Positions 8,915 through 16,899 are shown, counted from the first letter of the stretch. The stretch: DNA of 64,000 nt from Pseudomonas gingeri (GCF_013385635.1 NZ_JACAPR010000022.1:22425-86424); one strand, 5' to 3'. Numbers and translations: made by a program. Notes: generated from the letters alone by a model not told the origin.

Positions 8915-10621
8915 TCAAGCCACTGCACGACCTGTTGTAGCGTCCCTGGCGGCACCGGGTTGGCCAATCAGCAGGTCTTCGAAGAAACCGCCGACCGGCT
9001 CGGTGGGATGGCGCAACTGGATCTCCAGCACCCAGACCATCTCGCTCGGGACGATCTCGATATCCGCCAGATTGGCCGGGCCATGCAGGGCGTGGGGGAA
9101 ATCGGACAACCGATGGCCGGCGATATTGCGCTCCAGGACCCAGCCCCTGGCGGCTGCACTGGCCTCGGCGAAGTCATACAGGCCACGTCCGCTCAGCCCA
9201 TTGCGCCAGGCCTCGCAGCTCTCCTCGAAGACCTCGTGCAAGGCTTGCGTGCAGGCCCGGTGCAGCGGATGTTCGCCGAAGACAAAGGTGTCGCCATAGT
9301 CGCCTTCATAACCATCCCAGACCGGTCCGAGGTCGACCACGGCGATATCGTTCGCCTGCAGGCGACGTTGCAGGTCGACGCCCTTGCGCGGGACATGCAC
9401 GGTGTCCGGACCGAAGCGCACATAGGTCGGGTGCCATGTGTGGGAGGAACCCATGGCCTGCAAGTGCTGGTTGGCCATGTCCAGGGCTTCGCCGGTGGTC
9501 ATGCCGACCCTGAGCTTGCTGGCGATCTGCGCCAGGGCCCGTATCGACTGTTCGCGGGCGGCGAGCATGCCGTCCAGCGAGTAACGCGGGCCGACCTTTT
9601 CCCAGACCGGATCCAGTGGTTTGAACGGCCGGACATTGCCCTGGCTACCGCTGGGCACAAAGGCTTCGGCGACAAAATGCTGTTCCGGCAGGCCGGCGGC
9701 CAGGCACTGCGCGCGCACGTCGGCGATCATCCGGCCGTTGCCGCAGGCATAGACCTGGGAGTCCACCCAGCGATGGCCGTGCTGCAGGACTTTCTGCTGC
9801 AAGCGCGCCTGCGATGAAAGCACCGGGAACCAGCGCAGCCGTGGCTGGCCGGCACAGGCGGCGTCGAGAAACTCCCGATCATAGAAGTCCGCTGCCTGTG
9901 CGCCCCCCCAATACAAGGTGACGTCGGCACCTTCGGCCAGGGCCATCAGCAGCAACGGCTTGATCCCGGCGTAGCCGGTACCGGTGGCGAACAGCACTAC
10001 CGGGCGCTCGCCATCGGGCTGCCAGGTGCAGGCACCGAACGGGCCTTCCAGGTTCAGCCGCTGGCCGTCCTGAAGGGCATCGAGGATACCCTCGGAAAAC
10101 ACCCCGCCGGGCACCCGGCGGATGTGGAAGACCAGTCGGCCCTGGTCCTGCTCCGGCAGGTTGGCCACGGAAAAGCAGCGGCTGTCGCCGTCGGCGAGGC
10201 GGAACTTGAAGTACTGGCCGGCACGTATCTGGAAGTTGGCGGTTTGCGGCTGCAGCACCAGCTCGACGATATCACTGCTCAGCGCCCGCTTGCCGTCCAC
10301 CACGGCGCTGATTTCCAGGGTCGGGGTGTCCAGCGACCAGCCGGGGATTGCCAGGCGCATATCGGCGCAGGCATGGCTCTGGCACAGCAGCATTTCGTCC
10401 GCGGCCAGGGGATAGGAGGGCGCCGGGTCGTTCGGACCGAGCAGCTTGCCCCGGTACTGGCCATCGAGCACCTTGACCTTGCATGAGCCGCAAGCACCGC
10501 GGCGGCAGGAGAACGGCACCGACAAGCCGCTGGCCAGCATGGCGTCGAGCAGCAGTTCGTCGCCGGCACTGAAGGTTTTGCCCGAAGGCGACAGCTCGAT
10601 GACATGGCGATGTGGGTTCAT
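8915..10621 (-). CDS. Fusion: 2Fe-2S ferredoxin / FAD-NAD reductase / M24 metallopeptidase
   Basis: 568 aa from ATG 10621, which has a near-perfect AGGAGGT ribosome site 5 nt upstream. Residues 1-95 are a plant-type 2Fe-2S ferredoxin with CRRGACGSC and a later Cys in LLCQSH. Residues about 100-330 form an FNR-like reductase: RCFSVAN is the FAD-binding R-x-F-S-like motif and FATGTGYAGIKP the NAD(P)-binding loop; a YACGNGRMI segment is typical of these reductases. From about residue 345 to the end the protein switches to the M24 (methionine/Xaa-Pro aminopeptidase) fold. Candidate metal ligands are both Asp of VVDLGPVWDGYEGD (11 residues apart, as in MetAP), His in AGHRL, Glu in VLEIQ and the late Glu in GGFFED. 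An electron-transfer module fused to an M24 domain is unusual. The gene is divergent from a MocR regulator 78 bp away, which probably controls it. The reaction is unknown. Confidence 0.85.
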   Translation of the reverse strand: MNPHRHVIELSPSGKTFSAGDELLLDAMLASGLSVPFSCRRGACGSCKVKVLDGQYRGKLLGPNDPAPSYPLAADEMLLCQSHACADMRLAIPGWSLDTPTLEISAVVDGKRALSSDIVELVLQPQTANFQIRAGQYFKFRLADGDSRCFSVANLPEQDQGRLVFHIRRVPGGVFSEGILDALQDGQRLNLEGPFGACTWQPDGERPVVLFATGTGYAGIKPLLLMALAEGADVTLYWGGAQAADFYDREFLDAACAGQPRLRWFPVLSSQARLQQKVLQHGHRWVDSQVYACGNGRMIADVRAQCLAAGLPEQHFVAEAFVPSGSQGNVRPFKPLDPVWEKVGPRYSLDGMLAAREQSIRALAQIASKLRVGMTTGEALDMANQHLQAMGSSHTWHPTYVRFGPDTVHVPRKGVDLQRRLQANDIAVVDLGPVWDGYEGDYGDTFVFGEHPLHRACTQALHEVFEESCEAWRNGLSGRGLYDFAEASAAARGWVLERNIAGHRLSDFPHALHGPANLADIEIVPSEMVWVLEIQLRHPTEPVGGFFEDLLIGQPGAARDATTGRAVA

Positions 10622-10699
10622 AACGACCTCCTGGCAGATAAGGTCGTCATTGTTGCGGTAGACTAGGACCATGAGAACCTCCAGTTTTGGATAATTCAG

Positions 10700-12187
10700 A
10701 TGGTCCAGCTACGCAAATGGCGGCCCTTGCTCAATCTCGAGGCGAGCCAGGGCCAGGCGTCCTACCGCAAGATCGTCGAAGGCCTGGTCACGGCGATCCG
10801 CGACGGGCGGCTGGCGCCCGGCAGCCTGTTGCCGGGCACCCGGGAAATGGCGCAACTGCTCGACGTCAACCGCAAGACGGTGATCCTCGCCTATGAAGAG
10901 GCGATGACCAAGGGCTGGCTGGTCAGCGAGACGCGCCGGGGCACCTTCGTCAATACGCAACTGGAAACCGCACCGTCGGATCGCCGCGCACCACAGGACT
11001 TCGCCCCGCGCCTGCTCTCGGAACCGGCGGTGCCATATCTGACCCCTGGCCCGCGGGACAGGGGGATGCAACTGCTGCCGCAGGCACTGTTCTTCGACAA
11101 TGGTGCCGCCGACCACCGCTTGCTGCCCCAGGCGGTGCTGCACCGCTACTACCGCAATGCCCTGCGCGACACCTTTGCCTCCAACACCGTGCGCCACGGC
11201 AGTGAAGGCACCGGTTATCTGTTGCGCACGACACTGGCCGATATGTTGAGGAACAACCGTGGCCTGGCGGTGACGGCGGAAAATATCTGCCTGACCCAGG
11301 GCGTGCAGATGTCGCTGTACCTGACGGCGAGCGCCTTGATCAAGCCGGGGGACGTGGTCTTGGTGGAGCGCCTGAGTTATCCGCCGGCCTGGGCAATCTT
11401 CCGTGCCCTGGGGGCACGACTGGTCACCGTGGATATCGACGATCAAGGCTGCCAGGTCGAGCAGATCGACGGGCTGTGCCGGTTGCATCGGGTGCGGATG
11501 ATCTACCTGACGCCGCATCACCAGTTCCCGACCACCGTCAGTCTGCGCGCCGAGCGGCGGCAGAAGCTGCTGGCCCTGGCCCAACGCCATGATTTCTGCG
11601 TGATCGAGGAAGACTATGACCATGAGTACCATTTCGAGGGCCGGCCCTACCTGCCGCTGGCCAGCGATCTCCGGCAACGCCATGTGATCTATGTCGGCTC
11701 GCTGTCCAAGGCCCTGGGCGGGACCTTCCGTTGCAGCTTCGTGGTGGCGCCGGCCAATGTGATCGAAGTGCTCAACCGCAACGCCGTGTTGATCCAGTCC
11801 CAGGGCGATGCGGTCAGCCAGCAGATGCTCGCGGACCTGATCAATGACGGCGAACTGAAGAAGCACCTGCGGCGGGTGTCGAAAACCTATCGACAACGCC
11901 GCGAAACCTTGCAGGAGTGCCTGCTGGCAGCGTTCGGCGAACGCATCGCGATCCGCCAACCGGAGGGCGGGCTGGCGCTGTGGGTCGGTTTCGACGACGC
12001 CTATGATGTCGACCGGCTGGTGGCCGAGGCCCTGGAACACAAGCTGGTGGTGCGCAGCGGACGGCAGTTTTCGCCGCTGGACCAGCCGGAGAATGCCTTG
12101 CGCCTGGGTTTCGCCTCACTGGACGAGGATGAACTGCGCCAGGCCGTGCAGCGTCTGGCACAGGCGTCCAGAAGTGCGCTGAGATGA
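10700..12187 (+). CDS. MocR/PdxR-type GntR regulator with aminotransferase domain
   Basis: 495 aa. Residues about 15-85 are a GntR winged helix ('LAPGSLLPGTREMAQLL', 'VNRKTVILAYEEAM.KGWL'). The rest is a fold-type I PLP aminotransferase domain; the Schiff-base Lys is in GSLSKALGG (Lys337) and VIEEDYDHEY supplies the PLP-contacting Asp region. MocR proteins bind PLP or an amino-acid aldimine and regulate neighbouring genes, often divergent ones, which fits the 78-bp gap to the ferredoxin-M24 gene. The start at 10700 keeps the HTH intact, but its ribosome site is poor, and the transcript may be nearly leaderless. Confidence 0.93.
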   Translation: MVQLRKWRPLLNLEASQGQASYRKIVEGLVTAIRDGRLAPGSLLPGTREMAQLLDVNRKTVILAYEEAMTKGWLVSETRRGTFVNTQLETAPSDRRAPQDFAPRLLSEPAVPYLTPGPRDRGMQLLPQALFFDNGAADHRLLPQAVLHRYYRNALRDTFASNTVRHGSEGTGYLLRTTLADMLRNNRGLAVTAENICLTQGVQMSLYLTASALIKPGDVVLVERLSYPPAWAIFRALGARLVTVDIDDQGCQVEQIDGLCRLHRVRMIYLTPHHQFPTTVSLRAERRQKLLALAQRHDFCVIEEDYDHEYHFEGRPYLPLASDLRQRHVIYVGSLSKALGGTFRCSFVVAPANVIEVLNRNAVLIQSQGDAVSQQMLADLINDGELKKHLRRVSKTYRQRRETLQECLLAAFGERIAIRQPEGGLALWVGFDDAYDVDRLVAEALEHKLVVRSGRQFSPLDQPENALRLGFASLDEDELRQAVQRLAQASRSALR

Positions 12188-12243
12188 GCGCACCGGGACA
12201 ACTGTCTTGACCGCCGCTCCATGGGAACGGCGGCAAGAGCACG

Positions 12244-12546
12244 TCAAGGCTGCAGCAGAATCGCTTCGGCCAGATCCTGGTCAGTGGCCTGCAAGCCCGG
12301 ATGATCCTGGCGGATCTGCCTCAGGGCCGCTTCCAGATAGGCGCCACGAATGGTGCCGCCGCTGGCGATAAAGCTCGATGCATCATCGTGGGAAGGCGCC
12401 ACCATCTTCTTGTCCTTCTTGAAGGTGGAGTACAGCGAGGCGGAAACCCCGGCCGAAGTCGCCACATCGCCAGCATCGACCCCGGCCACGGCATAACCGG
12501 CGGGGAACAAGAGGGCAACGGAAAGAACCAGCACTGCGCTACGCAT
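12244..12546 (-). CDS. DUF2388 small exported protein
   Basis: 100 aa. A Sec signal peptide (MRSAVLVLSVALLFPAGYAVAG) is followed by the conserved DUF2388 core: ATSAGVSASLYSTF, a D-D-A-SSFIASGG segment, an IRGAYLEAAL segment and a short acidic tail. The family is nearly confined to Pseudomonas and its function is not known. The segment upstream of the start (GGAGCGTAGG) provides a ribosome site. It is a single gene between the MocR and TetR regulators. Confidence 0.85.
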   Translation of the reverse strand: MRSAVLVLSVALLFPAGYAVAGVDAGDVATSAGVSASLYSTFKKDKKMVAPSHDDASSFIASGGTIRGAYLEAALRQIRQDHPGLQATDQDLAEAILLQP

Positions 12547-12637
12547 GATCCTACGCTCCTGGAAATAGGGAGGTTTCCCATAGTAGAGCGTAGTTGCTGG
12601 CCGCTAGCGGGGTTGCCCGCTTATCGGACACCGCCCG

Positions 12638-13252
12638 TCAGGGTTGCAGGGATTTCCAGGCGGCTTCGGCCAACTCACTGCGCCAGGTTCGCGGTGAACT
12701 CTGGACACGCCCGGCCAGCCAGGCCCGGCAGTAGTTTTCCGCCGGGCCGACAATCAGCGACAGCAGCAACTCCCTGGGCATGCCGCTGACTTCCGTACCC
12801 TCGCGGGTGGCCCCCAGCCAATCGCGCAGTTGTCGGTTGCGGGCCCTGTTGCGGGTGGCCAGTTCCTCGGCGAAAGGGCCCTTGCTCACGACAAAACGCG
12901 CCTGGAACTGAAAACGTGCCCACTCTGGTTGCTCGTCGACCCAGTCCACATAGCTGTAGACCAGTCCCTGCAAGACCTCCTTCAGTGTCCGGGCCTCGGC
13001 CAGGAAGGCTTCGCGCAGCCGTGCCTGGTCCTCCAGCGCAGTGAAGAACAGCGCTGCCACCAGTCCCTCCTTGTTGCCGAAATGGTGATAGATCGCCCCC
13101 ACGCTGGTATCGCAGGCGGCACGGATGGTTTCGATGGTGCTGGCTTCGATGCCCTGTTCGTTGAAACACAACAGTGCCTGTCGAAGGATCGCCCGTTTCA
13201 GTTCGGCCCTGCGGCCCGGGTAGCAGCGTTCCAGCAGATCGGGGGTTTCCAT
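12638..13252 (-). CDS. TetR-family transcriptional repressor
   Basis: 204 aa from ATG 13252 (METPDLLE); the frame extends upstream to 13297 without support. The N-terminal HTH is clear: 'AILRQALLCFNEQGIEASTIETI' then 'DTSVGAIYHHFGNKEGL', the standard TetR recognition helix with YHHF. The C-terminal ligand domain is helical. It is divergent from a hotdog-fold thioesterase gene; the 25-bp palindrome and its imperfect copy at 13328-13366 lie in the shared intergenic DNA and are the likely operators for both directions. The inducer is probably an acyl-CoA or hydrophobic compound, which is an inference from the neighbour only. Confidence 0.92.
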   Translation of the reverse strand: METPDLLERCYPGRRAELKRAILRQALLCFNEQGIEASTIETIRAACDTSVGAIYHHFGNKEGLVAALFFTALEDQARLREAFLAEARTLKEVLQGLVYSYVDWVDEQPEWARFQFQARFVVSKGPFAEELATRNRARNRQLRDWLGATREGTEVSGMPRELLLSLIVGPAENYCRAWLAGRVQSSPRTWRSELAEAAWKSLQP

Positions 13253-13309
13253 GGGCAATAACCTGAAAGTTCGCAAAGGGCCCTGGGCCCGGTTCAAGAG
13301 TGACCTAGC

Positions 13310-13339
13310 TTGACAGTTTTTCCGTTAACGGAATATTGT
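13310..13339 (+). promoter_or_regulatory. Probable sigma-70 promoter of the thioesterase gene
   Basis: A perfect -35 hexamer TTGACA (13310-13315) is followed after 18 nt by TATTGT (13334-13339), which matches the -10 consensus at 4 of 6 positions. The -10 element lies inside the first TetR-type operator, so repressor binding would block it. A 14-bp palindrome TTCCGTTAACGGAA (13320-13333) fills the spacer. Confidence 0.55.
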
Positions 13340-13366
13340 TCTTTTACAGAATATTATTCTGTAAAA
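13328..13366. promoter_or_regulatory. Tandem TetR operators (one perfect 25-bp palindrome, one imperfect)
   Basis: From 13342 to 13366 the arms TTTTACAGAATA and TATTCTGTAAAA form a perfect palindrome around one central T. Just upstream, ACGGAATATTGTTCT (13328-13342) is an imperfect copy of the ACAGAATATTATTCT core. The site lies between the divergent tetR-like and thioesterase genes and overlaps the predicted -10, the classic arrangement for a local autoregulating TetR protein. Confidence 0.75.
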
Positions 13367-13393
13367 TCCAATCATCCATCATAAGGTCACAAG

Positions 13394-13834
13394 ATGAGCC
13401 AGTTCCTGAGCATGTTCACCGCTGCCGGTCCGGAAAAATTCAGTCAGATGGCCTGCCAGATGGCGCCGTACTTCAGCACCATCAATCCCTTGATCAGTGA
13501 GTTGCGGGCCGGGCACTCCGTGGTGCAAGTGCCGTTTCGCCGGGAAATCACCAACCACCTGGGCACCGTCCACGCCATTGCCCTGTGCAACGCCGCCGAA
13601 CTGGCGGCGGGGGTGATGACCGATGTGTCGATCCCCGAGGGCGCACGCTGGATTCCCAAGGGCATGAGCGTCGAGTACCTGGCCAAGGCCAAGACCGACG
13701 TGCGCACGGTGGCCGATGGCAGTGCCGTGGACTGGCAGACGCCGGGCGACAAGGTGGTGGCCGTCGAGACGTTCGACGAGACGGGCGTGAAGGTGTTTAC
13801 CGCGCAGATCACCATGAACGTCAAGCTGGGCTGA
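13394..13834 (+). CDS. Hotdog-fold protein (DUF4442 / PaaI-like thioesterase)
   Basis: 146 aa. The sequence has the hotdog layout: an N-terminal helix, 'VVQVPFRREITNHLGTVHAIALCNAAELAAG' as the long central helix region with the conserved N-H-x-G-T-x-H-x-x-A-x-x-N pattern of DUF4442, then beta strands ending FTAQITMNVKLG. Members hydrolyse or bind acyl-thioesters; the substrate is unknown. It is controlled from the promoter and operators between it and the divergent TetR gene, so it probably responds to whatever ligand that repressor senses. AAGGTCACAAG upstream serves as the ribosome site. Confidence 0.85.
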   Translation: MSQFLSMFTAAGPEKFSQMACQMAPYFSTINPLISELRAGHSVVQVPFRREITNHLGTVHAIALCNAAELAAGVMTDVSIPEGARWIPKGMSVEYLAKAKTDVRTVADGSAVDWQTPGDKVVAVETFDETGVKVFTAQITMNVKLG

Positions 13835-13937
13835 GCCTGTCGCGGTAATGCAGGGCACATGGGCGCCGCCCGCGTTCATGTGCCATTTTGTCGCACCAAC
13901 CGACGCGGGCCGGGCGACAGTGTTAAATTGCCTGCCC

Positions 13938-14357
13938 ATGACTTCCTTTCTTCCCCTTCGAACCTTCAGGCGCCACACCGGAGCCTGGCTGAGCCTGTTC
14001 GCCATGCTGCTGGTGTTCGCCGGGCCGTTGGTCGGGCAGGGGATGGGCCAGGCCCATGGCACGCAGGCGGACCTGAGCGATATCTGCGGTGATGTGCCGC
14101 AGGGTTATATCGCCGGTGCCGCGCTGGCGGCCGAAGGCGATAGCGATCCGGCTCCCCATCACATCCTGCTGTGGGAAAAGTGCGGCTACTGCTCGCTGCT
14201 GTTCCAGCACCCGGCGCTGGCCGACTCCCATGCCGCCCTGGGTTACCTGGGCATCCGGCCGATCGCCTTGCCGATCCCGACATTCACCGCGCAACAGAAC
14301 GTTGCGCCGGTCTTTCCCGGCTCCCGCTCACGGGCTCCGCCGCAACTGCGCGCCTGA
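13938..14357 (+). CDS. DUF2946 exported protein, copper-cluster member
   Basis: 139 aa from ATG 13938; the frame is open further upstream to 13848 but the signal-anchor-like N-terminus fits the inner start. After a basic start there is one hydrophobic segment (WLSLFAMLLVFAGPLVG), then a Cys in DICGD, the conserved WEKCGYCSLLFQHP motif (CxxC), and a Pro-rich tail. DUF2946 proteins are small periplasmic or membrane proteins often found beside copper genes in proteobacteria. Here it heads a DUF2946-SCO-PCuAC set on the same strand with a 119-bp gap before sco. A role in copper handling is inferred from context and the CxxC motif. Confidence 0.8.
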   Translation: MTSFLPLRTFRRHTGAWLSLFAMLLVFAGPLVGQGMGQAHGTQADLSDICGDVPQGYIAGAALAAEGDSDPAPHHILLWEKCGYCSLLFQHPALADSHAALGYLGIRPIALPIPTFTAQQNVAPVFPGSRSRAPPQLRA

Positions 14358-14476
14358 TCATCATTGCCAATCGTTGTCGGCACCCGACCTCGAACGCTCC
14401 GCGCCGGAGCTTGCGGGTCACGACAGCTTGCGTTGCACACCTGCGTTACAAAAAGGCTACCTAGAGGGCCCTTTAC

Positions 14477-15082
14477 ATGAATGACTTACTGACTCGCCGC
14501 CAGGTCGTTGCCGGCCTCGGGCTCCTGAGTCTCGGATTGCTGGCCGGTTGCGACAGCTCCCCCAAACTGTCCTACAAGTACGGCAAGGACCTGAGCGACG
14601 AAATCCTCGGGCGCAAGTTCAAGCTCAAGGACACCCAGGGCAACGTGACCATGCTCGGCAGTTTCGGCGGGATGATGCCGATGATCTTCTTCGGTTTCAC
14701 CCAGTGCCCGGCCGTGTGCCCGACAGCACTGGCCCGGGCCGCCCGGGCCAAGAAGCTGATGGGTCCCGATGGCGATCGCTTGCAGGTGGTGTTCATTACC
14801 GTCGATCCGGAGCGCGATACGCCCCAGGTGCTCGATGCCTATGTCAAGGCGTTCGACCCCAGCTTCGTCGCCCTGTACGGCACCCTTGAGGAAACCGCGC
14901 AAACGGCCAAGGAGTTCAAGGTGTTCTACGAGAAGATCCCCGCGGGTTCGACCTACACCATGTCCCATACCGCCACCAGCTTTGTCTACGACACCCGCGG
15001 CCAGCTGCGCCTGGGGCTGTCGCCGTCGCTGTCGGCCCAGCAATGCGCGGACGACCTGCTCACGGTCATGTCCGTCTGCTGA
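14477..15082 (+). CDS. SCO1/SenC-family copper chaperone lipoprotein
   Basis: 201 aa. A Tat-like or Sec lipoprotein signal ends in the lipobox LLAGC, so the mature protein is anchored in a membrane. The thioredoxin-like fold has the metal-binding CPAVCP motif (CxxxC) and the distal His in TMSHTATSF, the three ligands used by Sco proteins to bind copper. 'FITVDPERDTPQVL' is a family hallmark. Sco proteins deliver copper or reduce cysteines for the CuA site of cytochrome oxidase. It is followed 29 bp later by the PCuAC gene, which normally works in the same pathway. Confidence 0.93.
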   Translation: MNDLLTRRQVVAGLGLLSLGLLAGCDSSPKLSYKYGKDLSDEILGRKFKLKDTQGNVTMLGSFGGMMPMIFFGFTQCPAVCPTALARAARAKKLMGPDGDRLQVVFITVDPERDTPQVLDAYVKAFDPSFVALYGTLEETAQTAKEFKVFYEKIPAGSTYTMSHTATSFVYDTRGQLRLGLSPSLSAQQCADDLLTVMSVC

Positions 15083-15111
15083 CGCACTCTAGAATTATTC
15101 GAGATATTGAA

Positions 15112-15576
15112 ATGAAACCTTTGAAATATATTGCCTTTTCCATTCTTGGAAGCCTCAGTCTGCAGGTTTGCGCGCAGACACTGGTGGAAGATGCCTGGGT
15201 CCGCGCCACCGTGCCCGGGCAACCGTCGACCGGTGCATTCATGCGCATTACCTCGACCGAGGGCGGCAAACTGCTCGAGGCCAGGTCGCCGGTGGCCAAG
15301 ACCGTGCAGATCCATGAGTCGAAGATGCAGAACGACATCATGAGCATGCAACCGGTGGATTCCGTGCCACTGCCGGCCGGCCAGGCGGTCAGCATCGACC
15401 CCGAGGGTTATCACGTGATGCTGATCGACCTGGTCGGGCAGGTGAAGGAGGGCGATAGCGTGCCGCTGACCCTGGTGGTGGAAAATGCCAAGGGTGTAAA
15501 GGAGTCGGTCGAGGTCAAGGCCACCGCGCGGTCACTCACTGAAATGCCCATGCATGACCATGGTGATATGCACTGA
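15112..15576 (+). CDS. PCu(A)C periplasmic copper chaperone
   Basis: 154 aa from ATG 15112. A short signal peptide ends at CAQ. The DUF461/PCuAC core shows 'DAWVRATVPGQPSTGAFM', the H-x(n)-M copper motif (VQIHES...NDIMSM), 'LPAGQAVSIDPEGYHVML' with the second His-x-Met pair, and a His/Met-rich tail MPMHDHGDMH that may be an extra copper site. These proteins pass Cu(I) to cytochrome oxidase together with Sco. The gene is adjacent to sco and probably cotranscribed; the REP element that follows may end the transcript. Confidence 0.93.
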   Translation: MKPLKYIAFSILGSLSLQVCAQTLVEDAWVRATVPGQPSTGAFMRITSTEGGKLLEARSPVAKTVQIHESKMQNDIMSMQPVDSVPLPAGQAVSIDPEGYHVMLIDLVGQVKEGDSVPLTLVVENAKGVKESVEVKATARSLTEMPMHDHGDMH

Positions 15577-15598
15577 GGCTTTCTGCCAGCCGCCATCT

Positions 15599-15683
15599 CT
15601 GTGGGAGCCGGCTTGCCGGCGAAGAGGCCCTCGGGCCTTGCAGCGTCTGCCCCGGCGCTTTCGCCGGCAAGCCGGCTCCCACA
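15599..15683. repeat. Paired REP element (BIME) of Pseudomonas type
   Basis: Two inverted copies of the GTGGGAGCCGGCTTGCCGGC sequence face each other, at 15601-15620 and about 15663-15682, with about 40 bp between them. This is the common Pseudomonas REP palindrome, found between genes. It lies just after the PCuAC stop codon. Confidence 0.9.
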
Positions 15684-15705
15684 ACTGAATCGCCCTCGTC
15701 GTGTT

Positions 15706-15750
15706 CATGTTGTATCACAGTGTGTACAGCTAACCCTTTGATACAACATG
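15706..15750. promoter_or_regulatory. Long perfect dyad upstream of the ybdD-like gene
   Basis: CATGTTGTATCA (15706-15717) and TGATACAACATG (15739-15750) are perfect 12-bp inverted repeats 21 nt apart, about 110 bp before the ybdD-like start. The spacing of the arm centres, 33 bp, is close to three helical turns, which fits a two-site operator; an RNA hairpin is also possible. No matching regulator is visible nearby. Confidence 0.5.
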
Positions 15751-15859
15751 CAACGTTTCGGGCAATCCGCGACACTTCCCGGATACATTCCCGCGCTTAA
15801 CTGCTACCGCTCAAGGCCCTGAGTCCCCTCAGGCTTTCCCGTCATGCGGAGTGCAGCCC

Positions 15860-16061
15860 ATGTTCAAACAAGCCAAAGCCAGCCTGCGGACCTTGCGCCA
15901 GATCGCGCGCTCGATGGTCGGCGTGCCGGATTACGACGCCTACGTCGCCCTGATGACGAGCCGACACCCGGACCAGCCGGTGATGAGCTACGAGGTGTTT
16001 TTTCCGCGAGCGTCAGGAAGCGCGTTACAACAGCCGCAAGTGCACGACACGTTGCTGCTGA
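15860..16061 (+). pseudogene. YbdD/YjiX-family protein, frameshifted at a T6 run
   Basis: From ATG 15860 (GGAG ribosome site) the first frame reads MFKQAKASLRTL..., then VGVPDYDAYVALMTSRHP and SYEVFF, which is the YbdD/YjiX core. After the six-T run ending about 16003 the family ending appears in another frame: RERQEARYNSRKC with terminal CC and a TGA at 16059-16061. Dropping one T restores a 66-residue protein of the usual family length. As written, translation runs on in the wrong frame to 16099. This is a real frameshift, a homopolymer sequencing error, or a slippage site. The family usually sits after the peptide/pyruvate transporter gene cstA/btsT, but no such gene is next to it here. 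Confidence 0.8.
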
Positions 16062-16103
16062 CGCGGCCGACCCACCCTCGGCGGGCAAACAGGAATTGAT
16101 GAT

Positions 16104-16622
16104 ATGAAATGGCTTTATGCAAGCTTGCTGGGCGCCGGCGTGGCGTTGTCGGTGGGCATCGTGCTGGCGACGCCTGGTTCGTCCGGCGATACCACCACGC
16201 AAAACGCCTCGCCCATTTATGGCGTGACCGTCCCTGATGGCTATCGCCAGTGGGAACTGGTGGCGCCTTCGCTGCAGGGACCACCGCTGAACGAACTGCG
16301 GGTGATTCTCGGCAACCCCACGGCGCTCAAGGCCTACCGGGCGAACGACACCTTGCCGTTCCCGGACGGCACCGTGCTCGCCAAGCTCGCCTGGAAACAC
16401 AGGCAATCGGCGGAAGCCGCCTCGGCGCTGGTGCCGGGAGAGGCGACCACGGTGCAATTCATGGTCAAGGACTCGAAGAAATATGCCAGCACCGGCGGAT
16501 GGGGTTTTGGCCGTTTCATCAACGGCAAGCCGGCGGACGTGACCCAGCATGAAACCTGCTTTGCCTGCCATCAGGCGCTGGTAAAGGACCGGGACTACGT
16601 CTTCACCCGATTGGCCCGGTAA
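16104..16622 (+). CDS. Cytochrome P460 family c-type haem protein
   Basis: 172 aa. A signal peptide (ASLLGAGVALSVGIVLA) targets it to the periplasm. 'YGVTVPDGYRQWELVAPS' and 'GFGRFINGKPADVTQHETCFACHQALV' match the cytochrome P460 domain, with CFACH as the CxxCH haem attachment site near the C-terminus. P460 proteins oxidise hydroxylamine or bind nitrogen-oxide ligands in some bacteria, but most family members outside nitrifiers are uncharacterised. It begins 43 bp after the ybdD-like stop and may share its transcript. Confidence 0.88.
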   Translation: MKWLYASLLGAGVALSVGIVLATPGSSGDTTTQNASPIYGVTVPDGYRQWELVAPSLQGPPLNELRVILGNPTALKAYRANDTLPFPDGTVLAKLAWKHRQSAEAASALVPGEATTVQFMVKDSKKYASTGGWGFGRFINGKPADVTQHETCFACHQALVKDRDYVFTRLAR

Positions 16623-16635
16623 CGCTTCCGATCTT

Positions 16636-16899
16636 GTGACGCGGAGCGTCACTGGCTGCATTCCCACGCAGAGCGTGGGAACGATCAGCGCCTGCTCTCC
16701 ATCGATCGCTCCCAGGACGCTCCGCGTCCGCCTCCCTGACACGGAGCCCCAGTCCGTGCGCAACGGCTCTCAGCAAAAAATCCCTGATTGATCGTTCCCA
16801 TGCTCCGCGTGGGAACGCCGCCCAGGACGCTCCGCGTCCGCTTCCCTGACACGGAGCCCCAGCCCGTGCGCAACGGCCTTCAGCAAAAAATCCCCTGAT
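16636..16899. repeat. Cluster of three dispersed-repeat copies, two in tandem
   Basis: 16636-16686 is the right half of the GATCGTTCCCACGC family (GTGACGCGGAGCGTCAC to GGGAACGATC). Two further tandem units follow, 16704-16789 and 16790-16899. They share GACGCTCCGCGTCCGC, a GACACGGAGCCCCAG segment, a GTGCGCAACGGC segment and CAGCAAAAAATCC, so the unit itself was duplicated. Together with the LacI operators this fills most of the 508-bp gap between the P460 gene and the sugar operon; I see no gene in that gap. Confidence 0.75.
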
